In this document: positions 19,173-27,778 of the stretch, one piece after another
How the letters are laid out: the number at the start of each line of letters is the position of its first letter
Numbering within the stretch: position 1 is the first letter of the stretch
NCBI GenBank assembly: GCA_028693165.1
Contig: JAQUVX010000003.1
Location: forward strand, 62,001 to 126,000
Origin: Lachnospiraceae bacterium
Lineage (GTDB): Bacteria > Bacillota > Clostridia > Lachnospirales > Lachnospiraceae
Direction: 5' to 3'
Length of the DNA: 64,000 nt
Translations under genes and position numbers: made by a program
Notes under the pieces: generated by a model
The model's database searches: none
Told to the model about the DNA's origin: nothing
What the model saw: the letters and a program-made list of their open reading frames with translations, nothing else

Positions 19173-19201
19173 CTGTCACATTGTTCTTTCCGGGATACAA
19201 T
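19173..19201 (+). promoter_or_regulatory. Promoter of the carbohydrate locus
   Basis: CTGTCA (19173-19178), 17 bases, TACAAT (19196-19201). The weak -35 suits a promoter that needs an activator, possibly the YesN-type regulator encoded downstream. Confidence 0.5.
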
Positions 19202-19240
19202 GATAAAATGAATCCATCAAAGAAAGGGAGGTTTTACAAC

Positions 19241-20641
19241 ATGAAAAAGTTTTTTGGTATAGCAGCAGGCGCTTTGCTGACAGCCGGAGTTTTGATGACC
19301 GGGTGTGGAGCTAAGACGGCTGCTCCGGCAGACGGAGGCAGTGCAGCAGGCACGGAGGCAGGAGCTGCGGCAGAGGCGGGAACGCAGGCAGAACAGGCGG
19401 CTTCCGGCGAGAAGATCAAGCTGACCTACTGGTCCAATCAGAGACATGACATGGAATATGTACAGAAAAAGATTGACGAGTTCAATGCGACCAATGACAA
19501 AAACATCGAAGTCTCCTACGAGGCTATGACCGAAAACTATGATAATAATCTGGAGCTGGCCTTCCAGAGTAAACAGGCTCCGGACGTGTTCCGCGCCAAA
19601 AGCGAGATCGCTCCGTATGCAAGCAAGGGGATGCTGACACCGATTGATGAGTTTTTGACCGATGAGGACCGGGCACGTTATGGCGATACCCTGGGCATTC
19701 AGAATATCAACGTGTACAAGGGACAGACCTACACGGTTCCGCAGTTTGGCAATACCTTCCGCCTGATTTACAACAAGGACGTGTTCCGCAAAGCCGGTCT
19801 TGACCCGGAGAAACCGCCGAAAACCATGGCGGAGATGAGAGAATATGCCAAGATTATTACGGAGAAGCTGAGCAAGGACGGCGTTTACGGCTTTGCAATG
19901 AACTTGAAGAACGGCTACAGTGCCATGTACCGTTCCGTGGACGAGGTGGCAAGACTTTCCGATATGCTCTACTATGACTATAAGACCGGAAAGTTTGACT
20001 TTGACCGCTACTCCAAAGTAGTACAGACGTTTGCCGACATTTACAATGATGGTTCCTTCTTCCCGGGCGTGGAGAGTCTGGATATTGATCCGCTGCGTGC
20101 ACAGTTTGCACTGGGCAATATCGGTATGTATATCTCCGGCTATTGGGAGGTGGCAGTGTATGATTCTCAGTTCCCGACGGAGCAGGACTGGTATGCATGT
20201 CAGGTTCCGACCATGGATGGCGTGAAGGGTGTGAATGCCATCAACTCCGCAGGCAGAAGCTTTGTTATGTCCAGCCAGTGCCAGCATCCGGAGGAGGCAT
20301 GGGAGTTCATTAAATTCATGACCAGCGATGACTATATGATCGGTTATCATGAAAATGGTTATGGCATCATCGTAGTGCCAAGTGTTGCAGCAAAGGCTAA
20401 GAACAGCAGTCAGCACGCAGCAGAGTGCTTCTCCCTGACGGATACCGATACCATCGTTCCGCTGACTCCTGAACTGGCCGGTATGGTCATCGAAGGCCAG
20501 ACCTATGCAGATGCTTATGCAGCAGTCATCATGGGACAGGCAGACCTTGATGAAACGACTAAGAAAATTCAGGAAAGCTACAGCAAAGCACTGGAAGATG
20601 CCCTCGCCTCCGGCAGCATCGAGCCAATTGTAGAAAACTAG
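19241..20641 (+). CDS. Sugar ABC transporter substrate-binding lipoprotein
   Basis: A 466-residue family 1 extracellular solute-binding protein. A lipoprotein signal ends in LMTGC, with the lipidated cysteine at residue 22, followed by an A/G/E-rich spacer. The mature part begins KLTYWSNQRHDMEYVQKKIDEFN and has the usual two-lobe order (YTVPQFGNTFRLIYNKDVF; EEAWEFIKFMTS). ATG 19241 is chosen over an upstream ATG because AAAGGGAGG precedes it and a clean lipoprotein signal follows. It captures an oligosaccharide for the two permeases downstream; the ligand is probably a uronate-containing oligosaccharide, judged from the neighbouring enzymes. Confidence 0.9.
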   Translation: MKKFFGIAAGALLTAGVLMTGCGAKTAAPADGGSAAGTEAGAAAEAGTQAEQAASGEKIKLTYWSNQRHDMEYVQKKIDEFNATNDKNIEVSYEAMTENYDNNLELAFQSKQAPDVFRAKSEIAPYASKGMLTPIDEFLTDEDRARYGDTLGIQNINVYKGQTYTVPQFGNTFRLIYNKDVFRKAGLDPEKPPKTMAEMREYAKIITEKLSKDGVYGFAMNLKNGYSAMYRSVDEVARLSDMLYYDYKTGKFDFDRYSKVVQTFADIYNDGSFFPGVESLDIDPLRAQFALGNIGMYISGYWEVAVYDSQFPTEQDWYACQVPTMDGVKGVNAINSAGRSFVMSSQCQHPEEAWEFIKFMTSDDYMIGYHENGYGIIVVPSVAAKAKNSSQHAAECFSLTDTDTIVPLTPELAGMVIEGQTYADAYAAVIMGQADLDETTKKIQESYSKALEDALASGSIEPIVEN

Positions 20642-20668
20642 AAACTAAAAAAGCAGACTTGAGTTAAG

Positions 20669-20703
20669 ATGCCGCGCTGGAACGTATCACCCCAGAGCGG
20701 CAT
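20669..20703 (+). other. Stem-loop between binding protein and permease genes
   Basis: ATGCCGC-G-CTGG pairs with CCAG-A-GCGGCAT around a 10-base loop; no T run follows. Such stems between binding-protein and permease genes commonly protect the upstream message and raise binding-protein levels. Confidence 0.6.
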
Positions 20704-20748
20704 TCCTTTGCCGGACATACCGAGTGGATAGAAGAAAGGTTGTGAATT

Positions 20749-21669
20749 ATGAAAACAAAGAGCGGGTTATGGAACAGCATTCTTGAGAATCGTGTCATTT
20801 ATTTGATGCTGCTTCCCGGACTGTTTTTCCTGGTAGTGTTTGCATTATATCCCATCAGCTGGATTATGAAAAACATGTTTTATCATTATACTTCCTACGG
20901 AGATTATGATTTTATCGGCTTGCAGAACTTTGCAAAGCTGGTTACGGACTCTATGTTCTGGAATGCGGTTCTCAATACGGTAATCTACGCCATAGGCAAG
21001 ATGGTGCTTACCATTCCGATCGCATTTTTGCTGGCCTATGTGCTGAACACGAAATTCAGGGGCCGGATGATTTTCAGGACGGTATTCTTTATGCCGACGA
21101 TCATCAGCGTATCTGTTATGAGTATGGTGTTTTATCTGATTTTCAACCCGTACAACGGAACTGTGAATCAGATGCTGATGCAGCTTGGGCTGATCGCCCG
21201 TCCGATCAACTGGTTTGACGGTAAAATGTCCATGACTACCGTGCTGCTGGTTGCCATCTGGGGTGCGGTAGGAAACTATATGATCTATTTCCTGTCAGGT
21301 CTGCAGACCATTCCCAGAGATGTGTATGAGAGTGCGGAGATCGACGGAGCGACGGGCTGGGCAAAGCTTCGTTATATTACCATCCCGATGATGGCTCCCA
21401 TCACGCAGATGGTTGTGATGCTGGCATTGACTCAGGCATTTAAGGATTATGAAAATATTCTGGTGCTGACCGGCGGCGGCCCCAACGGAAAGACCGAGGT
21501 CCTGTACCTTTACATTTACCGGCTGCTGTTCCCCATGGGCGATGCAGGCGGGGCGACCGTGCTCCAGTACGGTTACGGATCTGCCGTTTCCTTTGCAACT
21601 GCAGTTTTGGTGGGTGTCATTACCATTTTCTATCTGCGCTGGAGTAAGCGTATGAGCGAGACCTATTAA
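20749..21669 (+). CDS. Sugar ABC transporter permease (MalF/UgpA type)
   Basis: A 306-residue inner permease with six membrane segments and the EAA loop YESAEIDGATGWAKLRYITIP that docks the ATPase. AGAAAGG lies before the ATG. It pairs with the next gene. No ATP-binding subunit is encoded here, so a shared MsmK-type ATPase elsewhere probably drives it, as is common for CUT1 transporters. Confidence 0.93.
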   Translation: MKTKSGLWNSILENRVIYLMLLPGLFFLVVFALYPISWIMKNMFYHYTSYGDYDFIGLQNFAKLVTDSMFWNAVLNTVIYAIGKMVLTIPIAFLLAYVLNTKFRGRMIFRTVFFMPTIISVSVMSMVFYLIFNPYNGTVNQMLMQLGLIARPINWFDGKMSMTTVLLVAIWGAVGNYMIYFLSGLQTIPRDVYESAEIDGATGWAKLRYITIPMMAPITQMVVMLALTQAFKDYENILVLTGGGPNGKTEVLYLYIYRLLFPMGDAGGATVLQYGYGSAVSFATAVLVGVITIFYLRWSKRMSETY

Positions 21670-21680
21670 GGAGGGGCATT

Positions 21681-22526
21681 ATGGATCCAAAAGCAAAGAA
21701 ATTCACAAAAAAGACCGTGTTGTACGTGACCCTGGCTATCTGTGCAGTGGTTACGATTTATCCGGTATTCTACGCGTTGGTCGGGGGCCTGAAAACCAAT
21801 ATGGAAATGCTGGCAGGCGGTACGCTGCTGCCGAAGGAACCCCAGTTCCAGAACTATAAAACGGTATGGGAAAAGGCAAACTTTGCCCAGTATACCATGA
21901 ACTCCCTGTTTATGTGTTTCTTTTCCACCCTGGGGGCGGTGATCATCTCTGCGCTGACGGCTTACTGCCTGGAGCGGAGAAAATTCCCGGGAAGAAAAGT
22001 GATCTACAGCCTGTATATGGCGACCATGTTTATCGCACTTGGCTCCGTAACCCTGCGCCCGCTTTATCTTCTGGCGGTCAAGGTAAACCTGCACAACACC
22101 CTGTGGCCGGTTATCCTGATCAACATCGGTGCTCAGGGAACGAACATTTTCCTGATTACCAAGTTTATCTCGGGGCTGCCAAAGGAACTTGACGAGGCAG
22201 CCATGCTGGACGGCTGCGGTCCATTCCGTATTTTCTGGAACGTGCTGCTTCCTCTGCTGAAACCGATTATGGCCGTGGTGGCGCTGTTCCAGTTCCGCCA
22301 TACCTGGAATGATTATATTACCTCCTCGGTATTTACCATGACCCAGCCTCAGCTGCGTCCGCTGACGGTCGGTGTTGTTCAGCTAAAATACGGTGCGTCT
22401 GCGGCGGCCGAGTGGCATCTGATGATGGCGGGAGCAGCAATTTCGATTCTGCCGATGCTGTTGATTTACTGTATCTGTAATAAATATTTCATGACCGGAG
22501 TAGTAGACGGCTCTGTGAAAGGATAA
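21681..22526 (+). CDS. Sugar ABC transporter permease (MalG type)
   Basis: A 281-residue second permease, with six membrane segments and the EAA loop LDEAAMLDGCGPFRIFWNVLLP. It ends FMTGVVDGSVKG, the usual C-terminal signature of CUT1 MalG-like permeases. AAGGAGGGG precedes the ATG. It lies 11 bases after the first permease and three bases before the GH3 gene. Confidence 0.93.
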   Translation: MDPKAKKFTKKTVLYVTLAICAVVTIYPVFYALVGGLKTNMEMLAGGTLLPKEPQFQNYKTVWEKANFAQYTMNSLFMCFFSTLGAVIISALTAYCLERRKFPGRKVIYSLYMATMFIALGSVTLRPLYLLAVKVNLHNTLWPVILINIGAQGTNIFLITKFISGLPKELDEAAMLDGCGPFRIFWNVLLPLLKPIMAVVALFQFRHTWNDYITSSVFTMTQPQLRPLTVGVVQLKYGASAAAEWHLMMAGAAISILPMLLIYCICNKYFMTGVVDGSVKG

Positions 22527-22529
22527 GGT

Positions 22530-24248
22530 ATGACAATGAAGAGAACAAATTCCTACATAAACGGACTGATTGCGAAGATGAGTCTGGACCAGAAGGTCGG
22601 TGCAATCCTGACACTTGGCTTTGCCGGTGTGGTGCCAAAACAGCACATCTATGATTTTATCGAAAAGTATCAGTGCGGAGGCTTACGTCTTTCCTGCGAC
22701 ATGCGCGCCTTTGGAAGCTATGTCGATCCGAAAAGTGCCAAGACAGTGGTATCCGTAGAGGGGAAGCATGGCATGAAATATAAGGGGGCAGCGCCGGTGT
22801 GCACGGCATCCGAGTACAAAGAGGTTCTGGATGATTTACAGCGCGCAGCAAGAAAACGCCCGCTGTCGATTCCCCTGCATTTTTCCTATGATCAGGAAGG
22901 CGGAAGCAGCGCGGATTTCTGCTTTGGAGGCGTAAACCTGTTCACGAAGCCGATGGGAATCCGTGCCACCGGCGATCCAAAGCTTGCCTACGAGGTGGCA
23001 AAGGCCGTGTCGGAACAGAGCAAAGCGGTGGGCTTTAACTGGGTGCATTCTCCGGTGCTGGATGTGAATTCCGAGCCCAAAAATCCGGAGATCTATACCA
23101 GGGCGTACTCGGATTGTGCCGATGAGGTGGCAGAGTATGCGTTGGAGAGCTGCCGCGGGTTTCAGGACGGGAAAATGATTGCCACCGGAAAGCATTTTCC
23201 GGGACGGGGACATTCGGACATTGATGCGCATTTCCAGGTGCCGGTGATTGATGTGGATGAAAAAACCATGGAAGAACGAGAGCTTCTGCCTTACAAAAAG
23301 CTGATCGCAGCCGGTGTGCTTCCGTCCATCATGATCGCCCACAGTATTTTCCCTGCCATTGATCCGGACAACATTGCAACGGTATCGAAGAAGGTCATTA
23401 CCGGACTGCTTCGCGAAAAGCTGGGCTTTGACGGTGTCATTACCACAGACAGCATGACCATGGGCGCCATCGCCACCCGTTACGGTGTGGCCAATGCCTG
23501 TGCCATGGCTCTGGAGGCCGGGGCCGATCTGGTGCTGATGAAAGCGGAAAACCAGCTGGTGCCGGAGACGATAGAGGCAATAGAAGCCTTTGTGAAGGAA
23601 GGACGCATTACCGAGGAAGCGCTTGATGAGAAGGTTTACCGGGTGCTGGATTTGAAATACCGGTATGGTCTGTTCTTTGACCGTGACAATCACAACGTGG
23701 TGCCGGAGCAGGTGATCGCCGATCCGGCCATCCGGGAGCTGGCCAGACAGGTAGCCCGCCGGTCGGTGCTGATCGCAAAGCAGGCAGACGGCGGCGTGCT
23801 GATCGGCCCGGATGAGAAGGTGCTGGTAGTGGAGCAGAAGGTGAAAAATTACAACGATTTCCAGTGGCATTCGGGAATCCTGTATGAAGACTGCCTGCGC
23901 TACAGTGCCAACGTGGACTATCAGGAGACAGACTACACCTACGATGAGAAGGACAAGGCGGCGATCCTCAGCCGGATCGGGGAGTATGACACGATTGTCA
24001 TGACCAGCTATTTCCTCCGTGGAACACTGAGCAACAAGGACTTTATCGATGAAGTGATTCGCAGCACGGACACGAAGGTCATTGTGGTAACCAATACCCC
24101 CTACCCGGAAATTTCCATTCCGGAGCATGCAAACAACGTGGTCGTGACCTTTGCCACGTCCCCGGAGAATATAAAAGTGACGGCCGGTGTGCTGTTTGGA
24201 GCCGTGACACCGGAAGGAGAATGGCCAATTGGAAGAACGTTATCTTAA
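22530..24248 (+). CDS. GH3 family glycosidase, NagZ-like
   Basis: A 572-residue glycoside hydrolase with no signal peptide, so it acts inside the cell. The GH3 barrel has YDQEGGSSADF, KHFPGRGHSDIDAH (K221, H222, H228) and the nucleophile region GVITTDSMTMGAI with D307. The KHFPG-x-G loop and the TDSMTM form of the nucleophile motif are those of beta-N-acetylhexosaminidases (NagZ branch), in which a loop histidine serves as acid/base, rather than of beta-glucosidases (SDW). A C-terminal alpha/beta domain (about 390-572) is also present. Likely role: removal of beta-linked N-acetylhexosamine from imported oligosaccharides. It overlaps the next gene by 20 bases. Confidence 0.85.
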   Translation: MTMKRTNSYINGLIAKMSLDQKVGAILTLGFAGVVPKQHIYDFIEKYQCGGLRLSCDMRAFGSYVDPKSAKTVVSVEGKHGMKYKGAAPVCTASEYKEVLDDLQRAARKRPLSIPLHFSYDQEGGSSADFCFGGVNLFTKPMGIRATGDPKLAYEVAKAVSEQSKAVGFNWVHSPVLDVNSEPKNPEIYTRAYSDCADEVAEYALESCRGFQDGKMIATGKHFPGRGHSDIDAHFQVPVIDVDEKTMEERELLPYKKLIAAGVLPSIMIAHSIFPAIDPDNIATVSKKVITGLLREKLGFDGVITTDSMTMGAIATRYGVANACAMALEAGADLVLMKAENQLVPETIEAIEAFVKEGRITEEALDEKVYRVLDLKYRYGLFFDRDNHNVVPEQVIADPAIRELARQVARRSVLIAKQADGGVLIGPDEKVLVVEQKVKNYNDFQWHSGILYEDCLRYSANVDYQETDYTYDEKDKAAILSRIGEYDTIVMTSYFLRGTLSNKDFIDEVIRSTDTKVIVVTNTPYPEISIPEHANNVVVTFATSPENIKVTAGVLFGAVTPEGEWPIGRTLS

Positions 24249-26025
24249 TTTGTTAAAAACGTGGTGTGACCGTCTTCTGGATTTCCAGATAGACGGGGTG
24301 GAAAGGCTGGACGGAGCAATCCTCTGTCCGGCCTGCATGACGATTCACGGCAGATGTCAGGATCTGATCTATCCGCTCCTGTGTCTGGCGGACCGGACAG
24401 GAGAAGAACGGTATCTGACGGCTGCCAGGCGGCTCTTTGTCTGGGGCGGCAGCCTGGTGTGCGACGATGGCAGCTTTTACAATGACGCACAGAGCTCCTG
24501 GAACGGGATCACGGTATTTGCGGCGATTGTGCTGTGTGAATCCCTGGAACAGCACGGGCATCTTCTGGATGAGGAAACCCGTGAGGCGTTTGAATGCAGG
24601 ATGAAGGCGGCAGGCCACTGGATCTATGAAAATCTGACGATGGATTTTGTGACCAACATCAATTACCATGCGACCACGGCGGCCGCCATGGCGCTGCTTG
24701 GAAACTATGAGGACCGGGAAGATTACAGGGAGCGCGCCAGAGAAATGGCAGCTTCCTGCCTAAAGCATATTACCGCAGACGGACTGTTCTACGGGGAGGG
24801 AAAACCCATGGAGGCAGTCAGCAGAAGAGGGTGCCGCCCGGTAGACATCGGCTACAATGTGGAGGAATCTCTTCCGGCCCTGTTGCAGTACGCGAGGGCC
24901 ATGAAGGATGAGGAGGCGCTGATCCGGGTGAAGGAGGTGCTTCTGCATCATCTGGAGTTCATGCTGCCGGACGGCGGCTGGGATAACAGCTTTGGCACCC
25001 GAAATTTCAAATGGACCTACTGGGGAAGCCGCACCTCCGAGGGCTGCCAGACGGCTTACGGGGTCTGGGGCAGTGAGGAGCCGGTATTTGCGGAGGCAGC
25101 CTACCGGAATCTCTGCCTGTATGAGGCCTGCACCACCCGGGACGGACTGCTTGCCGGAGGACCGGACTATGAGCGGTTTGGCGAAGCGGCCTGTGTCCAT
25201 CATGCATTCTGTCACAGCAAGGCGCTGGCTGCTGCACTGGATGCCGGGATTGGAAGCTGGGAGCGGGAGCAGCTCCCGTCCGAGAAGGCACAGGCGTTGC
25301 AGTATTACCCGACCATCGATACATACAAGGTGGCGCAGGGGGACTGGCTGGCGACGGTGACCGGATACGATGTGGAGTATTGTAAGGGCGGTCATGCCAC
25401 CGGCGGAACCTTGAGCCTGCTGTGGAACAAAGGCTGGGGGCCGGTTATTGCAGCCGGAATGACGGACTATTCCCTCTATGAGGCTCACAACATGCAGCAG
25501 GTACAGCGAAAGCATATGCACCGGAGCCTGGTGCCGCGGCTGGAATGGAAGAATGAGAGTGCGGTGTATGCCCAGTGCTATGACGACGAGGCGCAGGTTA
25601 CCGCAGAGCCGCTGAATGCAGAGGAACCGGGCGTGCGGATGCGCGTTCGGGGGTGTTTAAGAGATATCCGGCATCAGGAGCCGCCGGTTTCCATGCCATA
25701 TCAGATTACCTTCCAGTTCACGCCGGAAGGAGTGAAAATCAGGATTCAGATGGAACAGCCAGGAAAACCGGTTCATTTCCTTCTGCCGCTGATCGCACCG
25801 CACAGTGCCCTCTGCATGGAGGAGCCGATGAGACTGGGGTGGAGAAAGGGCGGAGAGACCGTTGTGCTTCAAACGACGAACCCGGTTCACGCAGCAGCCC
25901 CCGTCTTTAATCTGGTGGGCGGCTTTGAGGCGTGGGAATGTGAGATCCCGTTGGATAAGGATGGAAGACTGGAGTGTTCCGTTTGCTGTTCTGCTTTACC
26001 GGAAGGCCGGAGTAAGATAAAATAA
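24229..26025 (+). CDS. Unrecognised protein, probable (alpha/alpha)-toroid carbohydrate enzyme
   Basis: A 598-residue protein with no family I can name. It starts at a TTG (24229) with GGAAGGAGA upstream, inside the end of the GH3 gene, so it is translationally coupled. Residues 1 to about 370 look like an all-helical toroid with repeated W/Y-rich hairpins (ILCPACMTIHGRCQDLIYPL; NINYHATTAAAMALLGNY; GYNVEESLPALLQYARA; WTYWGSRTSEGCQTAYG). Residues about 370-598 look beta-rich (GDWLATVTGYDVEY; GGTLSLLWNKGWGPVIAAG). Helical toroid plus beta sheet is the plan of several polysaccharide lyases, and N-x-x-YH recalls their NNH motif. No signal peptide. A lyase would make the unsaturated ends the nearby GH88 needs. 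Function is inferred. Confidence 0.6.
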   Translation: MEERYLNLLKTWCDRLLDFQIDGVERLDGAILCPACMTIHGRCQDLIYPLLCLADRTGEERYLTAARRLFVWGGSLVCDDGSFYNDAQSSWNGITVFAAIVLCESLEQHGHLLDEETREAFECRMKAAGHWIYENLTMDFVTNINYHATTAAAMALLGNYEDREDYRERAREMAASCLKHITADGLFYGEGKPMEAVSRRGCRPVDIGYNVEESLPALLQYARAMKDEEALIRVKEVLLHHLEFMLPDGGWDNSFGTRNFKWTYWGSRTSEGCQTAYGVWGSEEPVFAEAAYRNLCLYEACTTRDGLLAGGPDYERFGEAACVHHAFCHSKALAAALDAGIGSWEREQLPSEKAQALQYYPTIDTYKVAQGDWLATVTGYDVEYCKGGHATGGTLSLLWNKGWGPVIAAGMTDYSLYEAHNMQQVQRKHMHRSLVPRLEWKNESAVYAQCYDDEAQVTAEPLNAEEPGVRMRVRGCLRDIRHQEPPVSMPYQITFQFTPEGVKIRIQMEQPGKPVHFLLPLIAPHSALCMEEPMRLGWRKGGETVVLQTTNPVHAAAPVFNLVGGFEAWECEIPLDKDGRLECSVCCSALPEGRSKIK

Positions 26026-26074
26026 AAGCAGGCAGATCAAGCCCAAAATAGATAAAATTCCGGAGGCCTCCCTG

Positions 26075-27778
26075 ATGATTAAGAAATTTTTTGCAGACAT
26101 AAAAGTAGGAAATAAGATGGCACTGGTGGCGCTGGTGTCCATCCTGTTTGTATGGATCGGTCTGGTGCTGGTGGCGGTGCACAGCATCTACCACATGTAT
26201 TCCAGAAAGACGGACCGGATCGTGGAACAGACGGCAAAGCTGACGTCCAAATACGTGAATACGGAATACACCAATATCATCAATCTGGCCCACTACAGCG
26301 CGGTCGGCGATGAAATGCAGATGGCGCTGCGGCTCGATGTCAGCCGGAGCAATCAGAATTATATCGCGGCCCAGTCCATGATCGGTCCGATTCTGACCCA
26401 GCTGCAATTCCAGAATGAGTTCATTGATTCCGCGCAGGTGCTGATCAAGGGACGGTGGTTCTACGATGATAATTCTGCAACCACCGGACTGGTTCAGCCG
26501 GAGCTGGATGCCATGGTGGATGAGGCCGAGGGGCGGCTTTTGATCTACTGGTCGGAAAAGAGCATTTACAACCCGGGCACCGGACACCAGGTCATGCCGA
26601 TCATTATGCGGGTTCCAAACGGCAGCATGTCCAGTAAGGATGAGGCCTACATGGTGGTCAATATCAATGTAAACAAGATGTTTTCCTATTTAAAGGAGCT
26701 GGAGCACAGCACCGGCTGCAGCCTGGTCATTCACAACGGGGAGCATGTGATCTTCGGGGACGAAGCGTTGTTTGCCAAGATGGAGGGGCCGAAGTATATC
26801 ATTCGGGAGACGGGGATTCACATCAATGACTGGATGCTAAGCTGTGTCATGGACCGGGCGGGAATGTTCGCGGAGCTTTACCGGACGGTGCTGCAGATGC
26901 TGGCGATCTCACTGCTGATTGCCATTTTCTGTGTGCTGATGGCTGTCTGGGTAGGACGGTCGGTCACCAGACCGCTTGGGAAGCTGATGGAGCAGGTACA
27001 GCTGTTTGAGAGCGGCGATTTTGGTGCCAGATCTACACTTTACGGCAAGGATGAGATCGGTCAGCTCGGAAACAGCTTCAATTCCATGTGCGACCAGATC
27101 GCCGAGGATATCCGAATGCTGGAGGCGGAAAAGGAGCAGGTAAAACGGGTGGAGGAGAATATCCGAAAGGAAGAAATGAAGGTTCTCCAGGCCCAGATCA
27201 ACCCGCATTTTCTCTACAATGCGCTGGATTCACTCTATTGGTATTCCCTGTCCGGCAGACAGGCCGAGATCGGACAGATCGTGGTGGATTTGTCGCAGAT
27301 GCTCAGGATCGGACTGAGCAAGGGCTCCGAAGAAATTACGGTGGAACAGGAATTAAAGCATGTGGAGAATTATCTTCGGATTCAGAAGGTCATTTTTAAC
27401 GATAAATTTGATTTTGAACTGGAGCATGATGAGGCGATCCTGCCATACCGGATCGTGAAAATCCTATTGCAGCCTTTGGCGGAGAACAGTCTGGTACACG
27501 GGTTTGCCGATATGGAAAAGGGCGGAAGGATCAAGATATCTGCCCGGGTCGAGGGCGGCGAGGGCGTATTTTCCGTGGAGGACAATGGCTGCGGCTTTGA
27601 GCGGGCTGCGAAGAACGCGCCAACGAAGTTCTCCGGTTATGCACTGAAGAACATCAATAAGCGGATTGCCCTGCATTACAATGAAGGGGCTACGTTAAAA
27701 ATAGAAAGCGTTCCTTATGAAAAGACACGGGTTGAGATTCGGATCGCTTTGGAAATGATGGGGGAGAGGGATGTTTAA
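26075..27778 (+). CDS. Sensor histidine kinase, YesM type
   Basis: A 567-residue membrane kinase. One membrane helix near residues 17-38, an extracellular sensing domain to about 283, a second helix (LAISLLIAIFCVLMAVWVG), a HAMP segment (VTRPLGKLMEQVQLFESGDFG), the His-kinase domain (PF06580) with the phosphorylated H378 in QINPHFLYNALDSLYW, and an ATPase domain with ENSLVHGF and VEDNGCGFE. It pairs with the next gene and probably senses the sugar handled by this locus. Its ribosome site lies in a perfect palindrome, GGAGGCCTCC (26062-26071). Confidence 0.93.
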   Translation: MIKKFFADIKVGNKMALVALVSILFVWIGLVLVAVHSIYHMYSRKTDRIVEQTAKLTSKYVNTEYTNIINLAHYSAVGDEMQMALRLDVSRSNQNYIAAQSMIGPILTQLQFQNEFIDSAQVLIKGRWFYDDNSATTGLVQPELDAMVDEAEGRLLIYWSEKSIYNPGTGHQVMPIIMRVPNGSMSSKDEAYMVVNINVNKMFSYLKELEHSTGCSLVIHNGEHVIFGDEALFAKMEGPKYIIRETGIHINDWMLSCVMDRAGMFAELYRTVLQMLAISLLIAIFCVLMAVWVGRSVTRPLGKLMEQVQLFESGDFGARSTLYGKDEIGQLGNSFNSMCDQIAEDIRMLEAEKEQVKRVEENIRKEEMKVLQAQINPHFLYNALDSLYWYSLSGRQAEIGQIVVDLSQMLRIGLSKGSEEITVEQELKHVENYLRIQKVIFNDKFDFELEHDEAILPYRIVKILLQPLAENSLVHGFADMEKGGRIKISARVEGGEGVFSVEDNGCGFERAAKNAPTKFSGYALKNINKRIALHYNEGATLKIESVPYEKTRVEIRIALEMMGERDV

